The notes beneath the pieces are model-generated. The model was given only the letters and a program-made list of their open reading frames with translations, did no database searches and was not told the DNA's origin. From Ferrimonas pelagia (GTDB lineage Bacteria > Pseudomonadota > Gammaproteobacteria > Enterobacterales > Shewanellaceae): a DNA stretch of 64,000 nt. Shown piece by piece: positions 32,174 through 40,491 of this stretch. The position numbers were made by a program, and so were the translations under genes. Where the stretch lies: contig NZ_BAABJZ010000006.1 in the NCBI RefSeq assembly GCF_039543565.1, positions 186,001 through 250,000 of the forward strand, read 5' to 3'. How positions within the stretch are numbered: position 1 is the stretch's first letter; each line of letters opens with the position of its first letter.

Positions 32174-34660
32174 TTATTCCTCAGTGCTCTTTTCGGCTTG
32201 CTGCGGCGCTTTGCCTATCTCAACCAGGTTGGTGTGCTGACCGTTGCCTTTGGACAAGGGGGTCGGTTGCTGTGAGGTCAGGGTATTGAGACAGCCGCCT
32301 GTATCCACCTTACCGCCCTGGAACTGGCCGCCTTTGAACCAGGCACCCTGACCCAGTGCCGCCACGCCCGGCATGATCCGCGGGGTCACTTTCACCGCCA
32401 CTTCGATCTCGCCACGGTCGTTCCAGACCCGGACTTTGTCGTCGGTTTTCAGGCCACGCTCGGCTGCGTCCATCGGATTGATCCAGACCGCGTCCTGCAC
32501 CGCCTCGCGCAGCCAGGGCACGTTGTGATAGCTCGAGTGCACCCGGCCCTTGGTGTGGTAACCGGTCAACTGCAATGGGTAGCGCTGGCGGGTCTCTACG
32601 TCCTCATAGCCGTCGCGGTGAGGGCTATATTTCGGAATGGCGGTGACCCGCTCTTGCTGCCCGTCGGGCAGTTGCCAGTGCGCCTCTTTATAGGCCAGTG
32701 GTGTGGCGTAAATTTCGATCTTGCCTGACGGGGTGTCCAGTGGATGGGCTTGAGGATCCTTGCGGAAATCCTCCAGCGCGATGTGGCTGCCCTGAGGCAG
32801 GTACTGACGGTAGACGCCCTGCTTGAGCATGACCTCTTTGTCCGGCAAACCCGGGTTGGCCGCCTGGGCTTCGGCGTAGAATTGATCCAGCCAATCCTGC
32901 GTGGTTTTGCCTTCGGTAAAGGCATCTTCCACCCCGAAGCGTTTGGCCAGCTCGGTGCAGACGTCGTAGGAGTTGCGGCACTCAAACATGGGGCCGACGC
33001 TGGAGCTCATCTGCACCACGGTGGCGGTGTTACCGGCGGCGTAGCCCTGGGAGATCAGATCCTCGCTCTCCAGCCAGGTCACGTCCGGCAGCACGATGTC
33101 GGCGTAGCGGGCGCTCGGGGTCATCCAATTGTCCACCACCAGAATGAATTCGCACTTGGATTCGTCCTGCAAAATTTGCTCGGTGCGGTTGGTGTCGGCG
33201 TGCTGGTTAATGAGCGCGTTGCCGGCGTAGTTGATGATGGCTTTGATCCCGGTATTGAGCTTACCGTCGCCATTGGCGTCGAGTTGGTCCTCGGGCATTT
33301 TTACGCCATCGCGCAGTACGGTCATGTTGGCACCATCCTCCACCGCCTGGGTCCAGGTGAAGAAGGAGATGGACTTGTCCACCGGGTTGCTGCCCATCGG
33401 CATGCGTGGCGCGTGCATACTAGCACCGGAGGGGAGTGCGCCAGTATTGGTGCCCGGCAGGCCGAGCTGGCCCAGCATCAGTGGCAGCATGTACATGGCA
33501 CGGATGGTGTTTTCCCCGGCCGCGTGGCGGTTCAGGGAGGCGGCGATCTGCACGTAAACACGGCCGGACTCGGCGGTGTCCGCCAACTGCTTGGCCAGCT
33601 GGCGCAGGGTGTCCGCCGGAATGCCGGTGATCTTCGCCGCCCACTCTGGGGTCTTGGCGTTCGGGCCCGGTTGCAGGGAGGCGGGATCCGTGTTGTCGAG
33701 GATGTGCGACTTGTAGCTGGCGGCGTAGGGGACGCCGTCGGGCAACGTGCGCTCATCGAAGCCCTGACAGTAGGTGTCGAGGAAGGTTTGATCGATGCGG
33801 TTTTGGCTGATCAGCTCAAAGGCGATTGCTTCGGCCATTGCGGCGTCGGTGCCCGGGCGGATCGGCAGCCATTGATCTTCCTTGCCCAGCGCCGAGTCGG
33901 TGTAGCGGGGATCGACGATGATGGTCTTGAAGCGGCCGCTTTGCTGCATCATCAGAAAGTCATAAGCCTCGCCGGAGCCGCTCATTCGAATTTCCGACGG
34001 GTTGTAGCCCAGCATCAACACCAGATCGGCGTTGCTCATCTCGGCCATGGCGCTGCCGGCGTAGGCCAGTGCTTCGCTGCCATAAGTGTACTTGGCGGCC
34101 TGATACATCTGGCCCCAGCTGTAATCGCCGTAGCTGCCCAGGTAACCGCCGAGCAGGTTCATCAGGCGGTAGTAGTTCTGCTTGCCGCCGAAGTGGTAGT
34201 AGGCGCCGGAGTTGTAGGTGAAGAACACTGACTCGTTGCCGTGCTGCTCGATGATCCCGCCGAGTTTCTGATGGATGGTGTCCAGCGCTTCGTCCCAGCT
34301 GATCCGCTCATACTGGCCGCTGCCGCGGGGGCCGACGCGCTTCATTGGGTACTTGAGGCGATCCGGCGCGTAGACGCGCTGGCGCACCGAGCGGCCACGC
34401 AGGCACGCACGGACCTGATGGTTGCCATAGCCATCCTCGAAGCTGTGATCGGTTTCGATGCGGGTGATGATCCCGTCTCGGGAGAAGACTTTGAGCGGGC
34501 AGTTGGAGCCGCAGTTGACCAGGCAGGCACTCCAGTTGACGCTTTCCGGTGCGAGTGGCGTGGCGGCGGTGCTGGCCTTGTCGGCGAACGGGTTGCAGCC
34601 GGACAGGGCCGCGGCGCCGGTCAGGCTGGCGCTCATTTTCAGAAAATATCGACGTTGCAT
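32174..34660 (-). CDS. dmsA: DMSO-reductase-family catalytic subunit, Tat lipoprotein
   Basis: Molybdopterin guanine dinucleotide enzyme, terminal reductase of anaerobic respiration. 828 residues. Tat signal RRYFLK (3-8) followed by a lipobox LSGC (Cys22). 4Fe-4S site CLVNCGSNCPL and RACLRG. YNPSEIRMSGSG (about 215), whose Ser matches the molybdenum ligand of DmsA. The C-terminal cofactor domain has GYHTKGRVHSSYHNVPWLRE. GAGGAG precedes ATG 34660. Similar to DmsA/YnfE-type S- and N-oxide reductases; the substrate is unproven. Four TorR-like boxes lie upstream. Confidence 0.9.
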   Translation of the reverse strand: MQRRYFLKMSASLTGAAALSGCNPFADKASTAATPLAPESVNWSACLVNCGSNCPLKVFSRDGIITRIETDHSFEDGYGNHQVRACLRGRSVRQRVYAPDRLKYPMKRVGPRGSGQYERISWDEALDTIHQKLGGIIEQHGNESVFFTYNSGAYYHFGGKQNYYRLMNLLGGYLGSYGDYSWGQMYQAAKYTYGSEALAYAGSAMAEMSNADLVLMLGYNPSEIRMSGSGEAYDFLMMQQSGRFKTIIVDPRYTDSALGKEDQWLPIRPGTDAAMAEAIAFELISQNRIDQTFLDTYCQGFDERTLPDGVPYAASYKSHILDNTDPASLQPGPNAKTPEWAAKITGIPADTLRQLAKQLADTAESGRVYVQIAASLNRHAAGENTIRAMYMLPLMLGQLGLPGTNTGALPSGASMHAPRMPMGSNPVDKSISFFTWTQAVEDGANMTVLRDGVKMPEDQLDANGDGKLNTGIKAIINYAGNALINQHADTNRTEQILQDESKCEFILVVDNWMTPSARYADIVLPDVTWLESEDLISQGYAAGNTATVVQMSSSVGPMFECRNSYDVCTELAKRFGVEDAFTEGKTTQDWLDQFYAEAQAANPGLPDKEVMLKQGVYRQYLPQGSHIALEDFRKDPQAHPLDTPSGKIEIYATPLAYKEAHWQLPDGQQERVTAIPKYSPHRDGYEDVETRQRYPLQLTGYHTKGRVHSSYHNVPWLREAVQDAVWINPMDAAERGLKTDDKVRVWNDRGEIEVAVKVTPRIMPGVAALGQGAWFKGGQFQGGKVDTGGCLNTLTSQQPTPLSKGNGQHTNLVEIGKAPQQAEKSTEE

Positions 34661-34743
34661 GGCAACTCCTCATGGTCCTGCGGGGAATGGCGCGGGACGC
34701 TCTGATGGAAAATACAATCACTGAGGGTAAGGGTATCGATTAG

Positions 34744-34805
34744 ATATGAATGGCGAAGGGCCGGATATGAATGGGGTTTGATGAAATATGAAAATATATG
34801 AACAG
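34744..34805 (-). promoter_or_regulatory. TorR-like operator upstream of dmsA-type operon
   Basis: Four direct repeats read TTCATAT on the minus strand, at 34805-34796 (CTGTTCATAT, the E. coli tor-box consensus), 34795-34786, 34774-34765 and 34753-34744. Spacing is 10, 21 and 21 bases, i.e. whole helical turns. The first pair gives TTCATA-N4-TTCATA, the arrangement described for the Shewanella oneidensis TorR operator. It lies 85-145 bases before the dmsA start. Confidence 0.75.
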
Positions 34806-34831
34806 GGCGCGGTCGGAGGGGAATGCGCGTA

Positions 34832-34848
34832 CCGCCCGCATCGGGCGG
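34832..34848 (-). other. Hairpin after lipoprotein gene
   Basis: CCGCCCG and CGGGCGG form a compact GC-rich hairpin 21 bases after the stop of the lipoprotein gene. No T-run follows, so at most it is a weak or Rho-assisted end. Confidence 0.4.
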
Positions 34849-34869
34849 CACGCTGGATTGATGTCGTGC

Positions 34870-35454
34870 TTAGCGGTACAGCAAGAGATCCAACACGGTG
34901 TCTGAGTTACTGACGATCAGATCGGCCGCGGCCGGGGCCAAGGTGGGATCGGCAAACAGGACGCCCTGATAGTGACCATCCAGTTCACCGCATTGCTGCA
35001 GTGTCAGGCTGATCTGGTCCGCACCGGCGACAAACTCGGCCAGGCGCTCGCCGCTTAGCTGACAGCCATTGCCGTCGCTGCGCAGTTGACCGTCGCTGTC
35101 TCGGCTCAGACTGAGGCGCTGATCATTGAGCAGCAGTTGCAGCTCGCCGACGGGCAGCTCGCTGTACAGTGCGGGCTGGGAAGCAGCGACGGGGCTGTCG
35201 AGCAGGCTTGTTTCCACGCCGATGCTGGCGCTGCGGTTATCCCAGTCCTGCCAACTGCCGCTGGCTTGCTGTGATGGGTAGCGGTAGTAGACGGCATAGC
35301 TGTCTTGTGCGCTGGCGAATCGGCGGATCTGTACCGACTCCTGCGCGATTTGTAGGTGCTCTAATTGCGCGCCGGGCTCAAAGGTGGAGGCGGGATCCTC
35401 GCTACTGCACCCCGTCAGCACCACAAGCAGCGCCAATGCTGGCCAATATTTCAT
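34870..35454 (-). CDS. Hypothetical lipoprotein
   Basis: 194 residues, family not recognised. A lipoprotein signal with lipobox LTGC (Cys16), followed by SSEDPAS. The mature part is mostly beta-type and polar, with two Cys (DGNGCQLSGE and LQQCGELDG) that could form a disulfide. It is followed by the dms promoter region and preceded by the exported SurE, 14 bases apart, so these two likely form an operon. Location: periplasmic face of a membrane. Confidence 0.7.
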   Translation of the reverse strand: MKYWPALALLVVLTGCSSEDPASTFEPGAQLEHLQIAQESVQIRRFASAQDSYAVYYRYPSQQASGSWQDWDNRSASIGVETSLLDSPVAASQPALYSELPVGELQLLLNDQRLSLSRDSDGQLRSDGNGCQLSGERLAEFVAGADQISLTLQQCGELDGHYQGVLFADPTLAPAAADLIVSNSDTVLDLLLYR

Positions 35455-35468
35455 TGTGCATCTCCTCG

Positions 35469-36452
35469 TTATTGGCTCAGACCGAGCAGTTTGAGATCGA
35501 CCCAGCCGGTTTGCGCCCGGTTGCCTGAGTAGGTGACGTTCAGGGTACTGATGGTGGCGATCCCCTCGGCCACTAACCCGGTTTCGGCGTTGCTGGCGGT
35601 GTCTTCTAAGCTGTCCAGCTGCGGTTGCAGGCCCAGCGCGATACCGGGCAGGCCGACTAAGCGGGCGGCATGCTCGCCGAAGAAGCCCTGAACCAAGGGA
35701 TCATCCCCCAGGCTGGTGACAAATTTAGGCACGTATTGTGCGCTGACGCCTATCTGAGCGGCGGCGTAGCTGAGCTCATCGGTGTCGATCTCGGCCAGAC
35801 TGGGCAGGTTTAACGTGATCCCCAATCCGGCGGGCAGCACCGGGGTGTCGTTACCCAGCTGACGGATCAGCTTCATGGTCGCGGCGGCGATCTTGTCATG
35901 GCTGCCATCCCGGCCGCTGCTGGAGTGGCCGCTGACGGCGATGGCGGGAACGCCGCGGTACAGTGCGGTAACGGTGGCGCCAATGGTTCCGGAGTGGTTG
36001 GCCATGACGCCGAGGTTGTTGCCTTCGTTCGGACCGGAGATCACTAAGTCCGGGTATTGGCCCCAGCGCGCTTGGGCGACGACATCGATGCCGTACAGGA
36101 CGGCGGTGGCGGGGGTGCCGTCGACATAGTGTTGATCCGGATCGTCCGGCGCGGTGCCGACGCCCGGCGCGCCTGCCGCGACGGCGCCGTGTTCACTGTC
36201 CTCGGATGTAGGCAGGACGGGGTTGAAGAAATGCAGGGACGCGGAGCGGCCGCTTTGATTGACGTAGGGCGCGGCGATCACCACATCGTGGCCATCGGCC
36301 TTGAGCGCCTGGTACAGCGCCTGAATGTTGGGGGTTTCAAAGCCATCGTCGTTGGTGAGCAGGATGTTCAGTGCCGACGCAGGCTGGGCCAAGAGGGCCA
36401 AAGTGGCTCCAATGAGGACGCGACGGGTCTGGAGGGGAAGGCGGTTTCGCAT
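35469..36452 (-). CDS. Exported SurE-like 5'/3'-nucleotidase
   Basis: SurE-fold phosphatase that removes phosphate from nucleotides or other monoesters. 327 residues. A signal peptide (RRVLIGATLALLAQPASA) precedes LLTNDDGFETPNI, whose NDD binds the metal. APYVNQSGRSAS and SGPNEGNNLGVMANHSGTIGATVTA complete the active site. Classical SurE is cytoplasmic and about 250 residues; this one is secreted and longer, suggesting nutrient scavenging. ATG 36452 is used, with AGGA about 10 bases upstream; the longer frame to 36491 lacks a site. Confidence 0.85.
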   Translation of the reverse strand: MRNRLPLQTRRVLIGATLALLAQPASALNILLTNDDGFETPNIQALYQALKADGHDVVIAAPYVNQSGRSASLHFFNPVLPTSEDSEHGAVAAGAPGVGTAPDDPDQHYVDGTPATAVLYGIDVVAQARWGQYPDLVISGPNEGNNLGVMANHSGTIGATVTALYRGVPAIAVSGHSSSGRDGSHDKIAAATMKLIRQLGNDTPVLPAGLGITLNLPSLAEIDTDELSYAAAQIGVSAQYVPKFVTSLGDDPLVQGFFGEHAARLVGLPGIALGLQPQLDSLEDTASNAETGLVAEGIATISTLNVTYSGNRAQTGWVDLKLLGLSQ

Positions 36453-37021
36453 GCTGTGGGTTCCTGTGCGGTTGGAGGAGGTTGATGCCAAGCTAGCGTG
36501 GAATTTGATGCAGTCACAACTGTTTTTGTATGGCTGAACAATAAAGAGGAGAGCGTTATTGCTGTTGGCTATTGCTTGATAGTTAAGGGAATGGCTGGGG
36601 TTGAGGCTAGTTGGTTTGGACGATGACAGGCTGTGGAGAGCAGCTATCAGGAAGAGCAGCTATCAGGAAGAGCAGCTATCAGTAAGAGCAAAGCGCTGGC
36701 TGCATGTGCCTTCGGCACGGCTTTATGCGCTGCGCGCGGCCTTAGGCGACTGCGTCGCGGCGGTATCGGCTGCGCCGGGTTAGAGCAGCAAGAGCAGGGG
36801 GAGTAGGGAGAGCAGCTGTCAGCTTTAAGCTATCTGTAACAGCGAGAGCCACAAGAGCGGCAAAGCGTGTTCTTGTTTTTGGCTGTGGTTTTGGTTTTGG
36901 CGCGCGCAGCGTTTATGGCTGCGACGGAGTCGCTTAAGGCCCCAGGCGGAGCCCTATAGCTGTTGCGTAGCGACAGACAGCGGTCCTTACTGACCGCTGA
37001 TAGCTTGCAGCTTATAGCGCT
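36453..37021. repeat. Intergenic repeat block 6 (families A and B)
   Basis: Three short family A steps (GAGCAGCTATCAGGAA) begin at 36635. Family B hairpins GTGCC-TTC-GGCAC, GCGC-TGC-GCGC, GCGAC-TGC-GTCGC and GGC-TGC-GCC follow, then more family A to about 36850. A looser family B stretch lies at 36895-37015, including GCGAC-GGA-GTCGC. The part before 36600 should hold the promoter of the surE-like gene. No gene is supported. Confidence 0.75.
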
Positions 37022-37768
37022 TTACACCATCAAGCTTTTGAGCTCGAACAGGCCCTGTTTGCGGTAGGGTTCGGCCAGGACGTGTCGGCCGTGGTGGCCG
37101 ATACCCGCGCCGACGTGCAGGGCGTAGTCGAGGGCACCCTGGAAGGCGCGGCCCACCTCATAGTCGCTCTTGCCGGCGATGCTGCCGCCCATTAGCGCGT
37201 CCTGGTTGGCGGCATCGAGTAGGGTGCGGGCGTGTTGGCCTGAGAACTCCATCTGCAGCTTCAGCTCGGCCATGGCGGCTTGCTTGAGCGGCAGGACGCC
37301 GGCGATGTCGACGTTGCAGTTGGCTTTGGCGGGGGACATGTAATAGATGGTCGGTACTGGGTGCGGCGCCAGCTCTGGCATCGCTTCCAGCCCGTAGTCG
37401 CGACCGGCCAGGGCGATGGCTTCCAGTAGCAGAAGCATGGCAGGGCGGCGATCCGGATCCAGATCTTCATAGCTGTGCTCGGGATCTTGGGTGATGATGA
37501 TGTCCGGTTTGACGGTGCGGATCACCCGGCAGATCGCCTGTTTGTATTCGTGGCGCAGATCGATCCCGCCACGCTCAAAATCCAGATGGGTGATGCTGTC
37601 GATCCCCAGTACCTCACCGGCGCGTTGGATGTCGTCTTTCATGTCGTCACGCACCAGCATCAGAGCGGCATGGGATTGGCCGCCTTGCTGTTTGTTAAGG
37701 GCCAATGCGCCGCCGCATTCGACCATTTCCATGCCGTAGACACCAAGGAGGAGAAGAGTATTGCTCAT
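37022..37768 (-). CDS. PIG-L/LmbE-like protein with altered metal site
   Basis: 248 residues resembling LmbE/PIG-L N-acetyl-hydrolases. It has the start LLLLGVYGMEMVECGGALAL, GGQSHAALMLVRDD, LDFERGGIDL and IITQDPEHSYEDLDPDRRPAMLLLLEAI. The usual zinc motif AHPDDE is replaced by GVYGMEM, and the HxDH motif reads DPDRR, so two of the normal zinc ligand sites are missing. It could be a non-hydrolytic relative or bind another ligand. It is the last gene of the minus-strand transport operon, 36 bases after the TonB receptor. Confidence 0.7.
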   Translation of the reverse strand: MSNTLLLLGVYGMEMVECGGALALNKQQGGQSHAALMLVRDDMKDDIQRAGEVLGIDSITHLDFERGGIDLRHEYKQAICRVIRTVKPDIIITQDPEHSYEDLDPDRRPAMLLLLEAIALAGRDYGLEAMPELAPHPVPTIYYMSPAKANCNVDIAGVLPLKQAAMAELKLQMEFSGQHARTLLDAANQDALMGGSIAGKSDYEVGRAFQGALDYALHVGAGIGHHGRHVLAEPYRKQGLFELKSLMV

Positions 37769-37804
37769 ACGTTGGATCCCTTTTGAAATAGAGTGTCATT
37801 CCGC

Positions 37805-39727
37805 TTAGAAGCGGTAGTGATATTGAAGTTGTGCCAGCCGCGGTGCGCCGAGGACGTCGATGGGGTCGCGACGATCGGGCGGGGCGGTGCCGCCGGGATT
37901 AAAGATGCTCTGAACGCCGCGTTGATCGAACAGGTTTTCGATGCGCAGCAGCAGGCGGTGTTGTTGCAGTGGATCCAGCCACAGGCTAGCCCCCAGGTGA
38001 GTTAGCCAATGGCTCGGGGCTTCGCGGCCATAGTCGGTAAAGGCACCATTGCCTTGTTGGTCCCACCACAGCTCAAATCGTTCGCCGCGGTAGTGCAGGC
38101 GGGTTTGGGCGGTCCATTGCGGCACGCCATCGAGCTGGCGCCCCTGGGTTTCGCTTTGCCCCCAGGCGCCACGCAGCTCTGCACTGAGGCGAGGGCTGAG
38201 ATCAAATCGGCTGCTGAGATCGATGCCATAGCTGTCGATCTCGCCATCCAGGTTTTGGTATTGGTACAGGTTGTCGTCGATGGCGACTGTGCCGATCAGA
38301 TCCTCCACTCGGCGCCAATATAATTCGACCTGCCAGTAGACGCTGCCTTGATATTCCAAACCCAGATTGAGATTTTGCCCCTGCTCGGGGCGCAGATCGC
38401 GATTGCCGATCACGCCAAATTTGGCCACGGCGTGCAGCTCTTCGGCGGTGGGCAAGCGGTAGCTGGTGCCGAGGTTGGCGCGTAGGGCCAGATCGGTGCT
38501 TTGGCTTTCCAGTAGCGGGGTGTGCAGCCCAATGGATCCGGTCCACTGATCTTCGCCGTCATCGAGCCGGTCGTAACGTAAGCCAAAGGAGGTGGCGAGC
38601 CGGTTGTTCAGCTTGCGTGGCTGCAGCTGAACAAAGGCGGCGCTGGCGGCTTCATTGTCGGAGTGAAACTCCATCACCTCATCAGCCCCGGAGAAGTATT
38701 GGCGCTCCAGGCCCGCCAGCCATTGCGTCGAGTCTGCCTGCTGATGGCTGGCCAGCAGCTTAATACCGTGATCTTTAAAGCCCCAGAAGCTGTCGTTATC
38801 CCAGAGGGTGAGATCGCCGTTATCGTCTTGATCCAGCCGGAAATAGAAGCTGTCCCATTGGTGGTAGTAAGCTTTGGTTTGCAGGGCGGTGGCCGCACTG
38901 AGCTGCACCTGCCAGTCGGCGGTGAGTAGGGTTTGTTCGCGTCGGTTGTGGCTGGCGAGGGTGCCGTAGGGCCGGGTACGTTCCAGCTCGGCCTGGTTGT
39001 GTTGGGCCAGCAATGACAGGCGCTGTGTGTTTGTCGGGCGATAGGCCAGCTTAGCGCCGACGTTGTTGACGTGGTAGCCGCGCTGCTGATGGTCGGCGGC
39101 GGTCCAGTGTACGTCTTCGTCGCGGTACAGCTCATAGCCGTCGGAGCGATCGTGACTGCCAAACAGCAGCAGTTCGACGTCGCCTATCTGGGCGCCAGTG
39201 CTAAAGCCAATGCCCAGGCTGTTGAGGGTGTCGTAGGTCAGTTGCAGCTGGCCGCCGGCATCGGCGCTGGGCTCGCGGGTGACTATGTTGACCACCCCGG
39301 CGATGGCATCGGAGCCGTGCACCAGACCCTGTCCCCCTTTGAGCACCTCGATGCGGGCGATCACCATGGGGTTGATGCTGTCCAGATAGGTGGAGCCATA
39401 CAGACGGTTGTTGATGCGGTTGCCGTCCACCAGCCAGAGAATATCTTTGGCGCGGCTACCTTGTAGGGCGTAATAGGCGCCGTCATACCGTCCGGCCTTG
39501 CCTTGGGCAAACAGGCCGGGAACAAACTGATTGAGGATGGCGTTGATGTCGACGGCGCCGGCGCTGGCGATCTGCTCAGCGTCGATCATGATCAAGCTAG
39601 AGCCCAGCTCGGCTTGCGACATCAGTTGTTGGTCCAGCGATTGGCCGAGCACTTGGAGCCGTTCCGGTGCGGCCGACAGAGCGGTACTGAGTCCAAGTAG
39701 CAAGGTCAATGCAGTCGGGCGGATCAT
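37805..39727 (-). CDS. TonB-dependent outer-membrane receptor
   Basis: Energy-dependent outer-membrane importer for a metal complex or cofactor. 640 residues. Signal peptide, plug domain (QLMSQAELGSSLIMIDAEQI, YYALQGSRAKDILWLVDGNR, IARIEVLKGGQGLVHGSDAIAGVVNIVT), then a 22-strand-type barrel ending LQYHYRF. ATG 39727 is chosen because it gives a proper signal peptide; the frame extends 54 codons further inside the ATPase gene. The start overlaps the ATPase stop by 4 bases. BtuB-like in size. The substrate is unknown. Confidence 0.9.
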   Translation of the reverse strand: MIRPTALTLLLGLSTALSAAPERLQVLGQSLDQQLMSQAELGSSLIMIDAEQIASAGAVDINAILNQFVPGLFAQGKAGRYDGAYYALQGSRAKDILWLVDGNRINNRLYGSTYLDSINPMVIARIEVLKGGQGLVHGSDAIAGVVNIVTREPSADAGGQLQLTYDTLNSLGIGFSTGAQIGDVELLLFGSHDRSDGYELYRDEDVHWTAADHQQRGYHVNNVGAKLAYRPTNTQRLSLLAQHNQAELERTRPYGTLASHNRREQTLLTADWQVQLSAATALQTKAYYHQWDSFYFRLDQDDNGDLTLWDNDSFWGFKDHGIKLLASHQQADSTQWLAGLERQYFSGADEVMEFHSDNEAASAAFVQLQPRKLNNRLATSFGLRYDRLDDGEDQWTGSIGLHTPLLESQSTDLALRANLGTSYRLPTAEELHAVAKFGVIGNRDLRPEQGQNLNLGLEYQGSVYWQVELYWRRVEDLIGTVAIDDNLYQYQNLDGEIDSYGIDLSSRFDLSPRLSAELRGAWGQSETQGRQLDGVPQWTAQTRLHYRGERFELWWDQQGNGAFTDYGREAPSHWLTHLGASLWLDPLQQHRLLLRIENLFDQRGVQSIFNPGGTAPPDRRDPIDVLGAPRLAQLQYHYRF

Positions 39728-40473
39728 GCGACGGCTCCTAATACGCGGATATGTGGGGCATCGTCGTCGTTGCTGAGTCGCTCGCTGTCGACGCCGAAGT
39801 GCCGCTTGAGATTGGCCGGGGTCAGCACTTGCTGCGGTGGGCCGTCGGCTTGGATCACGCCATCGACCAGCAGGATCAGCCGATCGCACAAGGCGGCGGC
39901 CAGGTTAAAGTCGTGGTAGCTGGCAATGACGGTCTCGATGGTGTCGTGGCAGTGTTGTAGCAGCTGCCACTGGTGACGCACATCCAGATGGTTGCTGGGC
40001 TCATCGAGCAGCAGGATCTGCGGCGCCTGAAACAGCGCTTGAGCCAGGAATACCCGTTGTCGCTCGCCACCGGAGAGGCGGCTGACCGGAGTATGGGCCA
40101 GCGGGGTGAGATGGGCGATCGCCAGCAGCTCGGCGACGCTGGGGCCGGCTCGTCCATCTGGTCGTGCCATCGCAGCCAGCTCGATGGTGTCGTGCACGCT
40201 CAGGGGCAGATCCGTGGGCTGATCCTGCAACAAGATGGCCATTTGTTGGGCCAGATCCTGCGGTGCTAGGCCACTGAGACAGTGGCAATCGAGGCTGATC
40301 CGACCGCTGGCGGGGGAATGCAGTCCGGCGATGGCTTTGAGCAGGGTGGTTTTGCCGCTGCCGTTGGGGCCAATGAGCCCGATCTTTTCGCCCCGGTGCA
40401 GGTGCAAGTCGGTGGGCTGCACCACGGTGCGGTGGCCTTGGTTGAGGGTTAATTGATGCAGTTCAATACACAT
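39724..40473 (-). CDS. BtuD/FecE-like ABC transporter ATPase
   Basis: Cytoplasmic ATPase of a metal-chelate or cobalamin-type importer. 249 residues with Walker A GPNGSGKTT (35-43), Q-loop LLQDQ, signature LSGGERQR (about 133), Walker B ILLLDEPSNHLD and the H-loop SYHDFN. It sits 18 bases after the permease gene and overlaps the receptor gene by 4 bases. Expected to pair with the permease homodimer. Confidence 0.93.
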   Translation of the reverse strand: MCIELHQLTLNQGHRTVVQPTDLHLHRGEKIGLIGPNGSGKTTLLKAIAGLHSPASGRISLDCHCLSGLAPQDLAQQMAILLQDQPTDLPLSVHDTIELAAMARPDGRAGPSVAELLAIAHLTPLAHTPVSRLSGGERQRVFLAQALFQAPQILLLDEPSNHLDVRHQWQLLQHCHDTIETVIASYHDFNLAAALCDRLILLVDGVIQADGPPQQVLTPANLKRHFGVDSERLSNDDDAPHIRVLGAVA

Positions 40474-40491
40474 AGTACGAGGTTCCGGTGA

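Noticed and set aside
32744..34231. 495-codon plus-strand frame opposite the dmsA-like gene
   Set aside because: A shadow frame on the antisense of a clear molybdoenzyme; GC-rich codon bias creates such long frames, and its sequence matches nothing.
34775..34800. FNR site upstream of the dmsA-like gene
   Set aside because: TTGAT occurs once at 34778 but the second half reads TATGA, not ATCAA; the TorR-like repeats explain the region better.
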